DNA from: an uncultured Desulfovibrionaceae bacterium
Lineage (GTDB): Bacteria > Desulfobacterota > Desulfovibrionia > Desulfovibrionales > Desulfovibrionaceae
Assembly: GCA_947074125.1 (NCBI GenBank)
Contig: CAMTOM010000092.1
Span: 1 to 6,331, forward strand
Direction of reading: 5' to 3'
DNA length: 6,331 bases
Shown here: positions 1-6,054 of the stretch, piece by piece
Position numbering within the stretch: the stretch's first letter is position 1
Layout of the letters: each line of letters opens with the position of its first letter
Notes under the pieces: generated by a model
Database searches by the model: none
Told to the model about the DNA's origin: nothing
What the model saw: the letters and a program-made list of their open reading frames with translations, nothing else
Program-made: the position numbers and the translations under genes

Positions 1-9
1 TAATTAGGG

Positions 10-276
10 TCAGGGAAATTGCTGGTGTTTGGTTAATGGGAACGTATTTGAGGTGGTATTTTTTCCGTTAATGTAATGGGGGGTGAGTGTCCATGCTTCA
101 AGGTCAATAATGTCCAGTTTTCCCTGGCTTGTTGTATGGAGGTGTTTTGTGATGCACTCAAGAGTTTCTTCTACTGGAAAGTAAATTCCTTCAAAACAAA
201 TGCGGAGCATGTCATTTTCCCGTTCCAGAAGTGAGATATCTGCGACATTGCCAAGGGCGCTGTTAGCAATATCCAT
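10..276 (-). CDS. Small uncharacterised protein (88 aa)
   Basis: I do not recognise a named family. The ORF starts at ATG 276, ends with TGA at 10-12, and is complete. Upstream in frame there are about 14 codons back to a stop with no ATG, GTG or TTG, so this is the only standard start. The ribosome site is weak (a GGAAAAAGAA stretch). The protein looks like a real soluble protein: an amphipathic helical N-terminal part (LLERENDMLR, residues 16-25), a FEGIYFPVEETLECI stretch (28-42) and LDIIDLEAWTLT (54-65), then a polar tail rich in Asn and Thr. There is no signal peptide, membrane segment or metal motif; its two cysteines (27 and 41) are isolated. It is divergent from serS. The regular protein-like composition and the absence of a competing ORF on the other strand support it; the weak ribosome site and short length argue for caution. 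Confidence 0.55.
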   Translation of the reverse strand: MDIANSALGNVADISLLERENDMLRICFEGIYFPVEETLECITKHLHTTSQGKLDIIDLEAWTLTPHYINGKNTTSNTFPLTKHQQFP

Positions 277-504
277 AAGTTCTTTTTCCAGTACGTGGCT
301 TGCTGGAAAAATATGTCCTTAAATTTTTATAAGGAGAGTATGTTTTTGCATGGAAATTCCTGACTCATGGGGGCTGGTAAGGTTAGCGGTTTTTCGTATT
401 GTGTGTTTGGTTGTTTTACTATGAATGATCGGGCATGAGCATACGGGGAAGTATTGAGCATGACAAGTTTCGAGCAATACTGATGACTATCAGGGAGCGG
501 TGAG
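277..504 (+). other. Divergent intergenic region and serS leader
   Basis: This 228-base gap separates the minus-strand small ORF from serS. It is AT-rich near 309-332, with a short inverted repeat CCTTA (317-321) and TAAGG (330-334). A strong Shine-Dalgarno-like AAGGAGAG (331-338) is followed by ATG at 340 (7 codons) and ATG at 350 (24 codons, hydrophobic end, stop 422-424). Further mini-ORFs start at 367, 460 and 483. I see no T-box consensus, tRNA or convincing sigma-70 promoter. Loose matches such as TTGCTG at 300-305 lack a good -10 box. The serS promoter must lie here, but I cannot place it. Confidence 0.4.
450..493 (+). promoter_or_regulatory. Two small hairpins just before serS
   Basis: AGTATTG (450-456) is perfectly complementary to CAATACT (475-481), giving a 7-bp stem with an 18-base loop. 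A second stem, CTGAT (480-484) with ATCAG (489-493) and loop GACT, lies right against the serS ribosome site GGGAG (493-497). The two stems share bases 480-481, so they cannot both form in full. This could be a translational control element, but short stems like these also arise by chance. No known riboswitch family is recognisable. Confidence 0.25.
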
Positions 505-1773
505 ATGATAGATTTACGCCTTGTGCAGAAAACTCCAGAGCTTTTGGCGAAAGCGTTAGCAGATCGCCATTCTTCTCAGGATGTTGCAGTTTTCCATCAA
601 CTGGATGAAACACGGCGGCGTTTGCTAGGTGAAGTTGAAGCATTGAAAAGCCAGAGGAATGCGGCTTCTACAGAAGTTGCCCGTCTTAAGCGTGCTGGTG
701 AGAGTGCAGAACATATGATGGAGGAGCTTGGCAAGCTTTCTGCCCGCATTAAAGAGCTTGATGTGGCAACCGAAGATGCCAAGCTTGCTGTTGAAAGCTG
801 GCTCATGCAGACACCAAATATTCCTGATGTTTCTGTGCCTGTGGGCAGGGATGAAACTGAAAATCCAGAAGTTGTCCGATGGGGAAAAGGGCGAGATTTT
901 GATTTCTCCGTGCGAGAGCATTGGGAGATTGGGAGCGCATTGGGTGGCTTTGACTTTGAGCGTGCCAGTCGTCTGACAGGCAGTCGTTTTGTCGTGATGC
1001 TGGGGTGGGCAGCGCGTTTGGAACGTGCTTTGGTAAACTTTTTCCTGAATGCGCATATGGAAGAAGGCTATCAGGAGATTGCGCCTCCGTATATGGTGAA
1101 TCGTGCGACCATGACAGGTACAGGGCAGCTCCCCAAGTTTGAGGAAGATCTTTTTAAGCTTGAGGGCTGGGATTATTTTCTTATCCCTACAGCAGAAGTT
1201 CCCCTCACGAATATGCATGCTGGTGAAGTTTTGGATGAGCAGGATCTTCCCAGAGGCTATTGCGCTGCAACGCCCTGTTTTCGTTCTGAGGCTGGCGCAT
1301 ACGGTAAGGATACCAAAGGCCTGATTCGTCAGCATCAGTTTATCAAGGTGGAAATGGTGCGTTTTGCCCATCCTGATGATTCGTTTACCCAGCTTGAGAA
1401 TATGCGGCGTCATGCAGAAAGTTTGCTGGAGCGTCTTGAGTTGCCGTATCGGACGATAGTGCTTTGTACTGGTGATATGGGCTTTAGCTCGGCAAAGACC
1501 TATGATGTTGAAGTTTGGCTGCCAGGACAGAATACCTATCGGGAAATATCTTCCTGTTCCAATTGTACCGATTTTCAAGCGCGTCGTGCCAATATTCGTT
1601 TTCGCTCTGGTAGTGCGAAACCGGCATTTTTACATACGCTTAATGGTTCAGGCCTGCCTACGGGGCGTACCATGGCAGCGGTATTGGAAAACTATCAGCA
1701 AAAAGATGGCAGTGTGCGCATTCCCAAGGTACTTGTACCGTATATGGGGGGGCAGGAAGTTATTGAGCCGTAA
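505..1773 (+). CDS. serS: Seryl-tRNA synthetase (SerRS)
   Basis: This cytoplasmic class II aminoacyl-tRNA synthetase uses ATP to join serine to tRNA-Ser, and supplies the seryl-tRNA precursor for selenocysteine. The length (422 aa) is typical of bacterial SerRS. The N-terminal tRNA-binding domain starts MIDLRLVQ and forms the charged antiparallel coiled-coil arm at about residues 30-100. The catalytic core follows: the motif 1 region at about 165-200, the serine-recognition TAE at 229-231, and motif 2 FRSEAGAYGKDTKG at 259-272 with GLIRQHQF after it. EISSCSNCTDFQARR (347-361) is a family signature. Motif 3 is at about 384-398, with arginine 388 and ENYQ. No key residue appears lost. ATG 505 follows GGGAG (493-497) and gives the family's usual N-terminus. 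It is transcribed alone and ends at a terminator 30 bases downstream, facing mutL. Confidence 0.97.
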   Translation: MIDLRLVQKTPELLAKALADRHSSQDVAVFHQLDETRRRLLGEVEALKSQRNAASTEVARLKRAGESAEHMMEELGKLSARIKELDVATEDAKLAVESWLMQTPNIPDVSVPVGRDETENPEVVRWGKGRDFDFSVREHWEIGSALGGFDFERASRLTGSRFVVMLGWAARLERALVNFFLNAHMEEGYQEIAPPYMVNRATMTGTGQLPKFEEDLFKLEGWDYFLIPTAEVPLTNMHAGEVLDEQDLPRGYCAATPCFRSEAGAYGKDTKGLIRQHQFIKVEMVRFAHPDDSFTQLENMRRHAESLLERLELPYRTIVLCTGDMGFSSAKTYDVEVWLPGQNTYREISSCSNCTDFQARRANIRFRSGSAKPAFLHTLNGSGLPTGRTMAAVLENYQQKDGSVRIPKVLVPYMGGQEVIEP

Positions 1774-1803
1774 GAAACTTTCTGTCTTTGCTTGGAATAC
1801 AGG

Positions 1804-1835
1804 ATCCCGTACTTTGTGCGGGATTTTTATTTTTT
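1804..1835 (+). terminator. Intrinsic terminator of serS
   Basis: A 9-bp stem, ATCCCGTAC (1804-1812) with GTGCGGGAT (1816-1824) and one G-U pair, has a TTT loop and is followed by a T-rich run broken by one A (1824-1835). It lies 30 bases after the serS stop. The T-run overlaps the stop codon and last codons of the convergent mutL. In the minus direction the hairpin has no T-run after it, so it serves serS mainly. Confidence 0.9.
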
Positions 1836-3809
1836 GCGCTTAAACAGCTTTTCCAGATCATGTGCGCTGAAGCGCAAAATACAAGGGCGCCCATGAGGAC
1901 AGTAATCTTTATCCGGAAGATGGAGCCATTGTTCAATGAGACCGGCAGCTTCATCATCGCTTAATATCTGACCAGCCTTGATGGCGGCTTTGCAGGCCAT
2001 GGAAATGAAGAGGGCGTTGAGGTCATCTTTGCGTCCGGCAAGCGCTTCCCGAAGAAATTGCTGTGCTTCTGTTCTGTCAAGGAGAGGAGGAATGGCCTGA
2101 ATTTCAAGTTGCCCACGTGTTGTGTTGCCAATGAAACCAAGGCGTTCAAGTGTAGGGCGCAAGGTAAAAAAATGTTCTTCCTCTGTGGGGTGTACCGCAA
2201 GCACGAGAGGTAACACAAGTAATTGGGCTGATCCGGCAAAACCTTCTTTGTGTAAGCGTGTATACAAAATACGTTCATGGACGGCATGTTGATCAAGAAG
2301 AAGAAGATTTTGCTGGGCATCGCGCAGTATCAAATAGGTTTGTGCGATTTGTCCCAGATAGTGATAGTCTTCAATAATAGTCTGGGGAGATGCTACAGGT
2401 GCAACGGAGTCTTGTGTTGTTGTGACATATTGTTCTTGTTCAGTGTCGAGGGCAGCATGTGTGATTTCAGAGGGAGGAGGCAACCACTGGGGCTGTTGTG
2501 ATGGAGTGCTTTCATATGAAGCCCTGGGTTCTTGTAGTCCTCGATGAGGAGACGTATGAATCGCGTGAAAAGGCGATGGAAATTCTGTTTCGTGTTTGAC
2601 GGGAGGCGTTTGGGGTGATGTGTCTGCTTCAGAAAGAGGGAATGCAAGATGTGTTTGGGGAGGGATGGAAGAAGAGTCAGTATAGCAAGCATCTTTTTCT
2701 GGTGTATGTGTGAGATTGTCTACATTGCCCCAAAAACCCTGAGGTGATGGAGTCGTATGATGTTCTGGTGAAGGACGGGGGGCAATGAGAGCGTCATGGC
2801 TCGCATCAAGAGCAGAGCGTACTGCATAGAGTACGGCGGAAAAGACTGCCGATTCGTCTCGAAAGCGCACTTCAGATTTTGCAGGGTGTACATTGACATC
2901 GACATCCTGTGCATCCATATCAACAAAGAGAAGAATTTGCGGATGATCGCGTGTGGTCAGGCGTCCTTTGTAGGCTTCGCGAATGGCCGCACTCAGGCGT
3001 TTATCAGAGACGGCACGTTTATTGACATAACAGAGCTGGCGGTCATTCTTGGGCTGGCTTACTGAGGGGAGAGCCGCAAGCCCCCAAGTATGTATGCCGT
3101 GACGTGTCATGTCAAAGGGGCGCAGTGCTTCTACGATAAGCGGGGGCCAGATATGGGCAATGCGTGTCTGTAGCGTTTCTTTTGGTGGGAAACGCAGAAT
3201 ATCTTTTTCACCCACTGCCAGCGTAAAGCCGACATCAGGGCGCGCAAGGGCGAGGCGCGTGAGCCATTCCTGAGCACGTTTATGCTCTGTGGCGGGAGTT
3301 TTGAGAAATTTGAGGCGTGCGGGAGTGGTCGCGAAAAGGTCGCGAACTTCAATAATTGTTCCCTGATGCAAGGCAGCAGGCCCCTGTTCTTTGAGAGTGC
3401 CATAGTCGACCTGAATAAAGTGGGCATCGCCACGAGAGCCATCGGGCAGAAGGGGAGTAGAGGTCATACGCAAGCGTGAGACAGAAGCAATACTTGGCAG
3501 CGCCTCACCGCGAAAACCATAGGAAGCAAGGTGCATCAAGTCATCAAAACAGGCAATCTTGCTGGTGGCATGTCGTGTGACGGCCAGCTCCAGATCTTCG
3601 CTGTGAATCCCCTCACCATTATCCTGAATACGAATGAGGCTTTGCCCCCCATTTTCCAGGCGGACATGGATTTCTGTTGCATTGGCATCAAGGCTGTTTT
3701 CCACCAGCTCTTTGACAACGCTTGCAGGACGCTCAACGACTTCTCCGGCAGCGATCTGATTGCGGAGGGCTTGGGGCAGTAGGGTTATGGCATTCTTATG
3801 TTGTATCAT
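1827..3809 (-). CDS. mutL: DNA mismatch repair protein MutL (endonuclease type)
   Basis: MutL couples mismatch recognition by MutS to strand processing. This 660-residue form has an N-terminal GHKL ATPase: QIAAGEVVERPASVVKELVENSLDA begins at residue 18, with catalytic glutamate 34, asparagine 38 and DNGEGI (63-68). ATSKI (81-85) and GFRGEAL (98-104) follow. A proline-, serine- and histidine-rich linker runs from about 340 to 475. The C-terminal domain has DQHAVHE (506-512), ACKAAIKAG (605-613), CPHGRP (637-642) and a final FKRK. These mark the nicking type of MutL, unlike the E. coli protein, which lacks the nuclease site. In the metal motif DQHA-x2-E-x4-E the last glutamate is threonine 517. 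ATG 3809 gives the standard N-terminus and is the only in-frame ATG, GTG or TTG candidate before an upstream stop, although no Shine-Dalgarno is visible. It appears monocistronic and converges on serS. Confidence 0.96.
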   Translation of the reverse strand: MIQHKNAITLLPQALRNQIAAGEVVERPASVVKELVENSLDANATEIHVRLENGGQSLIRIQDNGEGIHSEDLELAVTRHATSKIACFDDLMHLASYGFRGEALPSIASVSRLRMTSTPLLPDGSRGDAHFIQVDYGTLKEQGPAALHQGTIIEVRDLFATTPARLKFLKTPATEHKRAQEWLTRLALARPDVGFTLAVGEKDILRFPPKETLQTRIAHIWPPLIVEALRPFDMTRHGIHTWGLAALPSVSQPKNDRQLCYVNKRAVSDKRLSAAIREAYKGRLTTRDHPQILLFVDMDAQDVDVNVHPAKSEVRFRDESAVFSAVLYAVRSALDASHDALIAPRPSPEHHTTPSPQGFWGNVDNLTHTPEKDACYTDSSSIPPQTHLAFPLSEADTSPQTPPVKHETEFPSPFHAIHTSPHRGLQEPRASYESTPSQQPQWLPPPSEITHAALDTEQEQYVTTTQDSVAPVASPQTIIEDYHYLGQIAQTYLILRDAQQNLLLLDQHAVHERILYTRLHKEGFAGSAQLLVLPLVLAVHPTEEEHFFTLRPTLERLGFIGNTTRGQLEIQAIPPLLDRTEAQQFLREALAGRKDDLNALFISMACKAAIKAGQILSDDEAAGLIEQWLHLPDKDYCPHGRPCILRFSAHDLEKLFKRKK

Positions 3810-3840
3810 ACGATGAGTGTAGGTTGCAGAAAAAAGGAAT

Positions 3841-3888
3841 GCAAGAGGGAGAAGTGCTTTTCGGAATTATTAGCATCTTCCTCTTGCG
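3841..3888. repeat. Imperfect inverted repeat in the mutL upstream region
   Basis: GCAAGAGG (3841-3848) is exactly complementary to CCTCTTGC (3880-3887), and further pairs (GAAG with CTTC, TGC with GCA) extend the stem inward with bulges. About 15 bases form the loop. Read on the minus strand, the stem is followed within five bases by six T (the AAAAAA at 3831-3836 on the plus strand), so it resembles an intrinsic terminator or attenuator before mutL. The right arm overlaps the -35 candidate of the plus-strand gene, so an operator is also possible. Confidence 0.45.
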
Positions 3889-3913
3889 TTTGTGGTGGGG
3901 ATTCTTATATAAA
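3884..3913 (+). promoter_or_regulatory. Candidate sigma-70 promoter of the cysteine-pair protein gene
   Basis: TTGCGT (3884-3889) is followed after 16 bases by TATATA (3906-3911), or after 18 bases by TATAAA (3908-3913). It lies about 45 bases before the ATG at 3957. The -35 box is a partial match. TTATATAA (3905-3912) is an exact palindrome. On the minus strand TTTATA, with TTTCAC 17 bases before it, could give mutL a promoter from the same box. Confidence 0.45.
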
Positions 3914-3944
3914 GAAAGCAGTGGTTAAGCGTGAAAGACCTTAC

Positions 3945-3951
3945 AAGGAGG
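3945..3951 (+). promoter_or_regulatory. Ribosome binding site that sets the start at 3957
   Basis: AAGGAGG lies five bases before ATG 3957. The reading frame stays open further upstream, to an ATG at 3798 inside the mutL divergent region, but that start has no ribosome site and would read through the promoter candidate. The short start is therefore preferred. Confidence 0.85.
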
Positions 3952-3956
3952 AGAAT

Positions 3957-4262
3957 ATGCGTAATGCAAAATTGAAGAACTCGACGTCCTCCATTCAGCC
4001 ATTGCCCCAGCCTGACGTTGACCCTGATATGTTGATGGTGGAATGCGTTCGTTGTGGTGCCCCGGTACTCTGGGAGAAGGGACAGGCGAAAAAAGTTTTG
4101 GAAAGTGTGGGTATTGATCCTCTGGAGCTTGATCCTTATTGTTTGCTTGTGACTGATGGCTGTCCACAGTGCAGTGATAATGAAGAGTATGCCGTTCAAG
4201 TGTATCGTGTAGAGACAGAAGAAGGCATGCGTTTTGCTGGTAAGATTGTGGGTACAGCCTAG
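3957..4262 (+). CDS. Cysteine-pair (possible zinc-ribbon) protein, 101 aa, function unknown
   Basis: I cannot assign a named family. The protein has a polar, proline-rich N-terminal 25 residues, then MVECVRCGAPVLWEKGQ (27-43), where C30 and C33 form a CxxC knuckle. A helix-like stretch AKKVLESVGIDPLELDP (44-60) follows, then C62 and a second pair, C69 and C72, in GCPQC. The C-terminal part, YAVQVYRVETEEGMRFAGKIVG, looks like beta strands. Two CxxC pairs about 35 residues apart suggest a structural zinc site; this is inferred from spacing only. There is no signal peptide or membrane segment, so it is probably cytoplasmic. An excellent ribosome site, its own promoter candidate and a strong terminator make a real, independently transcribed gene likely. 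It is divergent from mutL, which does not by itself imply a role in repair. Confidence 0.85.
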   Translation: MRNAKLKNSTSSIQPLPQPDVDPDMLMVECVRCGAPVLWEKGQAKKVLESVGIDPLELDPYCLLVTDGCPQCSDNEEYAVQVYRVETEEGMRFAGKIVGTA

Positions 4263-4281
4263 ATGGAATATTAAGAAGCTG

Positions 4282-4306
4282 AAAGCCCCGCAAAGCGGGG
4301 CTTTTT
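4282..4306 (+). terminator. Intrinsic terminator after the cysteine-pair gene
   Basis: A perfect 10-bp stem, AAAGCCCCGC (4282-4291) with GCGGGGCTTT (4295-4304), has an AAA loop and continues into TTTTT (4302-4306). It lies 20 bases after the stop codon. It separates this gene from the NfeD gene, which therefore needs its own promoter somewhere in 4307-4430; I could not identify a convincing one there. An AT-rich hairpin (about 4315-4337) also lies in that gap. Confidence 0.93.
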
Positions 4307-4442
4307 CATGCCTGAAAAAAATAGTCCTGTCTGTTTTTTGAAGAGAGAAAGGAGTGCCTTGCTTGCAAAATGAATAGCAAATGTGCTTTACCTGGCTTGG
4401 GGGCTGTGTGCTGCGCGGTATTGAGCATTTGGAGGAGGGAAT

Positions 4443-4892
4443 ATGTTTGAAGTCGTCTTCTGGCATTGGATCGGCGTTGCGGCGCTTTTTTTGATTATTG
4501 AGCTTTTCAGTTTCCAGCTTACCTTTGTTGCTTTTGCCGTAGGGGCGTTGGGAGCTGCTTGTGTGGCATATCTGGGAGCTCCCTTTGTCGTGGCGCTCGC
4601 TATATTTGCGATATTGCCCTGTATAGGGATTTACTTTTTGCACAAGCGCAAAAAACCTCCCATTATGGCTGAATCTGTGGAGTGCCCCTATACAGGCAAG
4701 ATTGCTCGTGTTGTAGAGTGGGATATGACTGGAGCACAAGGACGTGTCAGCCTTGCCGATACCTTTTGGCCTGCGGCTTCTCCTTCATCTGCCATCGCTG
4801 TTGGTGAAAATGTGCTGGTAACGGGCTGGAAAGAAAACAATCTCTGCCTGTCTGTCACGCCATTGCCAGCGAGTCAGGAGGAAGAAAAATAA
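4443..4892 (+). CDS. NfeD-family membrane protein, short form
   Basis: Short NfeD proteins are membrane-anchored partners of SPFH (stomatin/flotillin-like) proteins and are thought to help organise or control membrane protein quality. This 149-residue protein has hydrophobic segments at about residues 9-25, 27-44 and 46-66, then a basic HKRKK (67-71) that suggests a cytoplasmic boundary. A soluble beta-barrel (OB-fold) domain follows at about 80-140, with the usual pattern YTGKIARVV, then GRVSLADTFWPA, IAVGENVLVTGW and LCLSVTPL. It lacks the N-terminal serine protease domain of long NfeD proteins. ATG 4443 follows GGAGGAGG (4431-4438) at ideal spacing. The SPFH gene lies 103 bases downstream on the same strand, the usual gene pairing. 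If that SPFH gene is dead, this protein may have lost its partner or may work with another SPFH protein elsewhere in the genome. Confidence 0.9.
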   Translation: MFEVVFWHWIGVAALFLIIELFSFQLTFVAFAVGALGAACVAYLGAPFVVALAIFAILPCIGIYFLHKRKKPPIMAESVECPYTGKIARVVEWDMTGAQGRVSLADTFWPAASPSSAIAVGENVLVTGWKENNLCLSVTPLPASQEEEK

Positions 4893-4920
4893 TATGCGTA
4901 TGAGATATTCATATGCGTAT
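4892..4920 (+). repeat. Pair of 10-bp direct repeats between nfeD-like and SPFH genes
   Basis: ATATGCGTAT occurs at 4892-4901 and again at 4911-4920. The starts are 19 bases apart, close to two helical turns, and each copy is itself nearly palindromic. The first copy overlaps the last base of the NfeD stop codon. The rest of this 103-base gap has a GTTGT/ACAAC inverted repeat (4947-4958). A protein-binding site is possible, but there is no known motif to assign. Confidence 0.4.
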
Positions 4921-4982
4921 AAAGGTAGACTCGCGTTGTGTTGCGGGTTGTGTACAACTTCATTTGGTTATGAGTGTGAATA

Positions 4983-4989
4983 GAGGAGG
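4983..4989 (+). promoter_or_regulatory. Ribosome binding site supporting a GTG start at 4996
   Basis: GAGGAGG is six bases before GTG 4996. An ATG at 4991 is followed at once by TAG and cannot be the start. The GTG gives the expected short N-terminus and membrane segment of an SPFH protein. Confidence 0.8.
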
Positions 4990-4995
4990 CATGTA

Positions 4996-5970
4996 GTGTT
5001 TGATTTTGCTGGTATTCCTGTAGGTTTTGTTCTGCTTATTCTTTTTGTGCTTTTCACTATTTGGAAATCTATTGTGATTGTTCCGAATAAGAGTGTGATG
5101 ATTGTTGAGCGCCTCGGAAAATATCTTGTTGCGTATGAAGCAGGTCTGCATTTTGTGATTCTTGTTTTCTATCGTGTTGCCTACGTCCTTTCCTTGAAAT
5201 CTCTGACATTGTTGGTACCTAAGCAGTCTGGTCTTCCTAAGGACCTTTTGATACTTTCTCTTGATGTCGTGTTGTTTATTATGTACGTGAATCCTGTAAA
5301 GGTGGTCACTGATGTTTAAGACTGTTTGTTTGCTGCATTTCGGCTCGCCCATCCTCTCGTGCGTTCTGTCATTGGTGGTCTGGAGCTTGACAAGACATTT
5401 GAGGAGCGCGTCAATATCAATAGTATGGTTTTGCAGGCTGTAGATAATGCCTCCTTGAACTGGGGTGTTAAAGTATTGCGTTATGAAATTCGTGATATTC
5501 AGCCTCCTGTCGATATTGCCAAGGCTATGGAAATGCAGATGCGTGCAGAGCGTGAAAAAAGAGCGTTGGTAGCCTCTTCTGAAGGTGATAGAGAAGCTGC
5601 GATCAATCGTGCTGAAGGTGAGCAGCAGGCTCTTATTAAAATCGCAGAAGGGCAAAAAGCTGCTGCGATTGCCGCTTCTGAAGGTGAATGCATGGCTATG
5701 AAAAATCGCGCAGAAGGTGAGGCGGCACTTATTGAGAAAGTTGCAGAAGCAACGGCAAAAAGTATTGTTGCTGTGGCTGCCAGTTTACAGGCAGAAGGTG
5801 GCATGGAAGCCCTGAACCTGCGTGTGGCAGAAAGCTATATTGAGCAGTTCGGCAAGATGGCTAAAGAGGCGAACACTCTGATTGTTCCTTCTAACTTAAC
5901 CGATATTTCTGGCACAGTGGCGAGCCTTGCAACGGTGATTACCAAAGCAAAGCCTGTACAGGGAAGCTAG
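4996..5970 (+). pseudogene. SPFH/band-7 (stomatin-like) protein, interrupted by an in-frame TAA
   Basis: Intact family members are membrane-anchored scaffold proteins that form large oligomers, usually with NfeD. Reading through the stop gives 324 positions, about the normal length, with no frameshift. The order is: a membrane segment (about 6-26), the band-7 domain (about 27-180), a helical repeat region (195-260) and a C-terminal LRVAESYIEQFGKMAKEANTLIVP-type end. TAA at 5317-5319 (codon 108) falls where relatives have a variable, often acidic residue in a GVxDYLFA-like stretch. GAA to TAA would need one base change. Before the stop, several conserved residues are gone: the Pro and Asp of an IPFxDRVAY-like segment read ILVFYRVAY (54-62), and a conserved glycine in the VDGVL region is valine. 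After it, ELDKTFEER and WGVKVLRYEI are intact. No good ribosome site exists for a restart (TTG 5326 or ATG 5425). Decay is the simplest reading; a sequencing error or readthrough is possible. Confidence 0.75.
5578..5775 (+). repeat. Six tandem 33-bp (11-residue) repeats in the SPFH gene
   Basis: Codons 195-260 fall into six units of exactly 11 residues: SEGDREAAINR, AEGEQQALIKI, AEGQKAAAIAA, SEGECMAMKNR, AEGEAALIEKV and AEATAKSIVAV. Most begin with an S/A-E-G core (GAAGGT or close). Eleven-residue periodicity is typical of right-handed or straight helical coiled coils. This is the helical rod known in SPFH proteins. The repeat register is undamaged although the gene carries a stop upstream. 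Confidence 0.85.
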
Positions 5971-5982
5971 ACGGAAAATTGT

Positions 5983-6037
5983 GCGCACCCTGCCTGCCTG
6001 GTGAGAGAAGTCACGCCAGGCAAGGTCTGGGTGTCGC
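5983..6037. other. Large imperfect hairpin after the SPFH gene
   Basis: TGCCTGG (5995-6001) pairs exactly with CCAGGCA (6016-6022). GCGCACCC (5983-5990) pairs with GGGTGTCGC (6029-6037) with one bulged T. GTGA and TCAC (6001-6004, 6011-6014) add complementarity at the tip. There is no T-run on the plus side. On the minus strand it is followed by ACAATTTTCC, so it may help end minus-strand transcription of the polyferredoxin gene. Confidence 0.5.
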
Positions 6038-6054
6038 AGAACATATTGCAAAAG

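Noticed and set aside
277..504. T-box riboswitch before serS
   Set aside because: No AGGGTGGNACCGCG-like antiterminator sequence and no terminator with a T-run exist in the leader.
625..1578. Long minus-strand ORF of 317 codons
   Set aside because: It lies wholly inside serS in antisense, has no family features and a cysteine- and histidine-rich random composition. serS is certain here.
3798..3956. N-terminal extension of the cysteine-pair protein from ATG 3798
   Set aside because: There is no ribosome site at 3798, the extension would span the inverted repeat and promoter candidate, and ATG 3957 has an ideal AAGGAGG.
4315..4337. AT-rich hairpin (AAAAAATAG with CTGTTTTTT) as a second terminator
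   Set aside because: The stem is nearly all A-T and no T-run follows it; the strong terminator at 4282-4306 already ends the gene.
3870..4739. Minus-strand ORF of 289 codons across three plus-strand features
   Set aside because: It is antisense to the cysteine-pair gene, the terminator and the NfeD gene, and its translation shows no recognisable domain.
5317..5319. Recoding of the SPFH stop as selenocysteine or pyrrolysine
   Set aside because: The codon is TAA; those systems use TGA and TAG, and no recoding element is seen after it.
4960..5655. Minus-strand ORF of 231 codons antisense to the SPFH gene
   Set aside because: The plus frame has clear SPFH motifs and the antisense translation is a low-complexity basic sequence with no domain.
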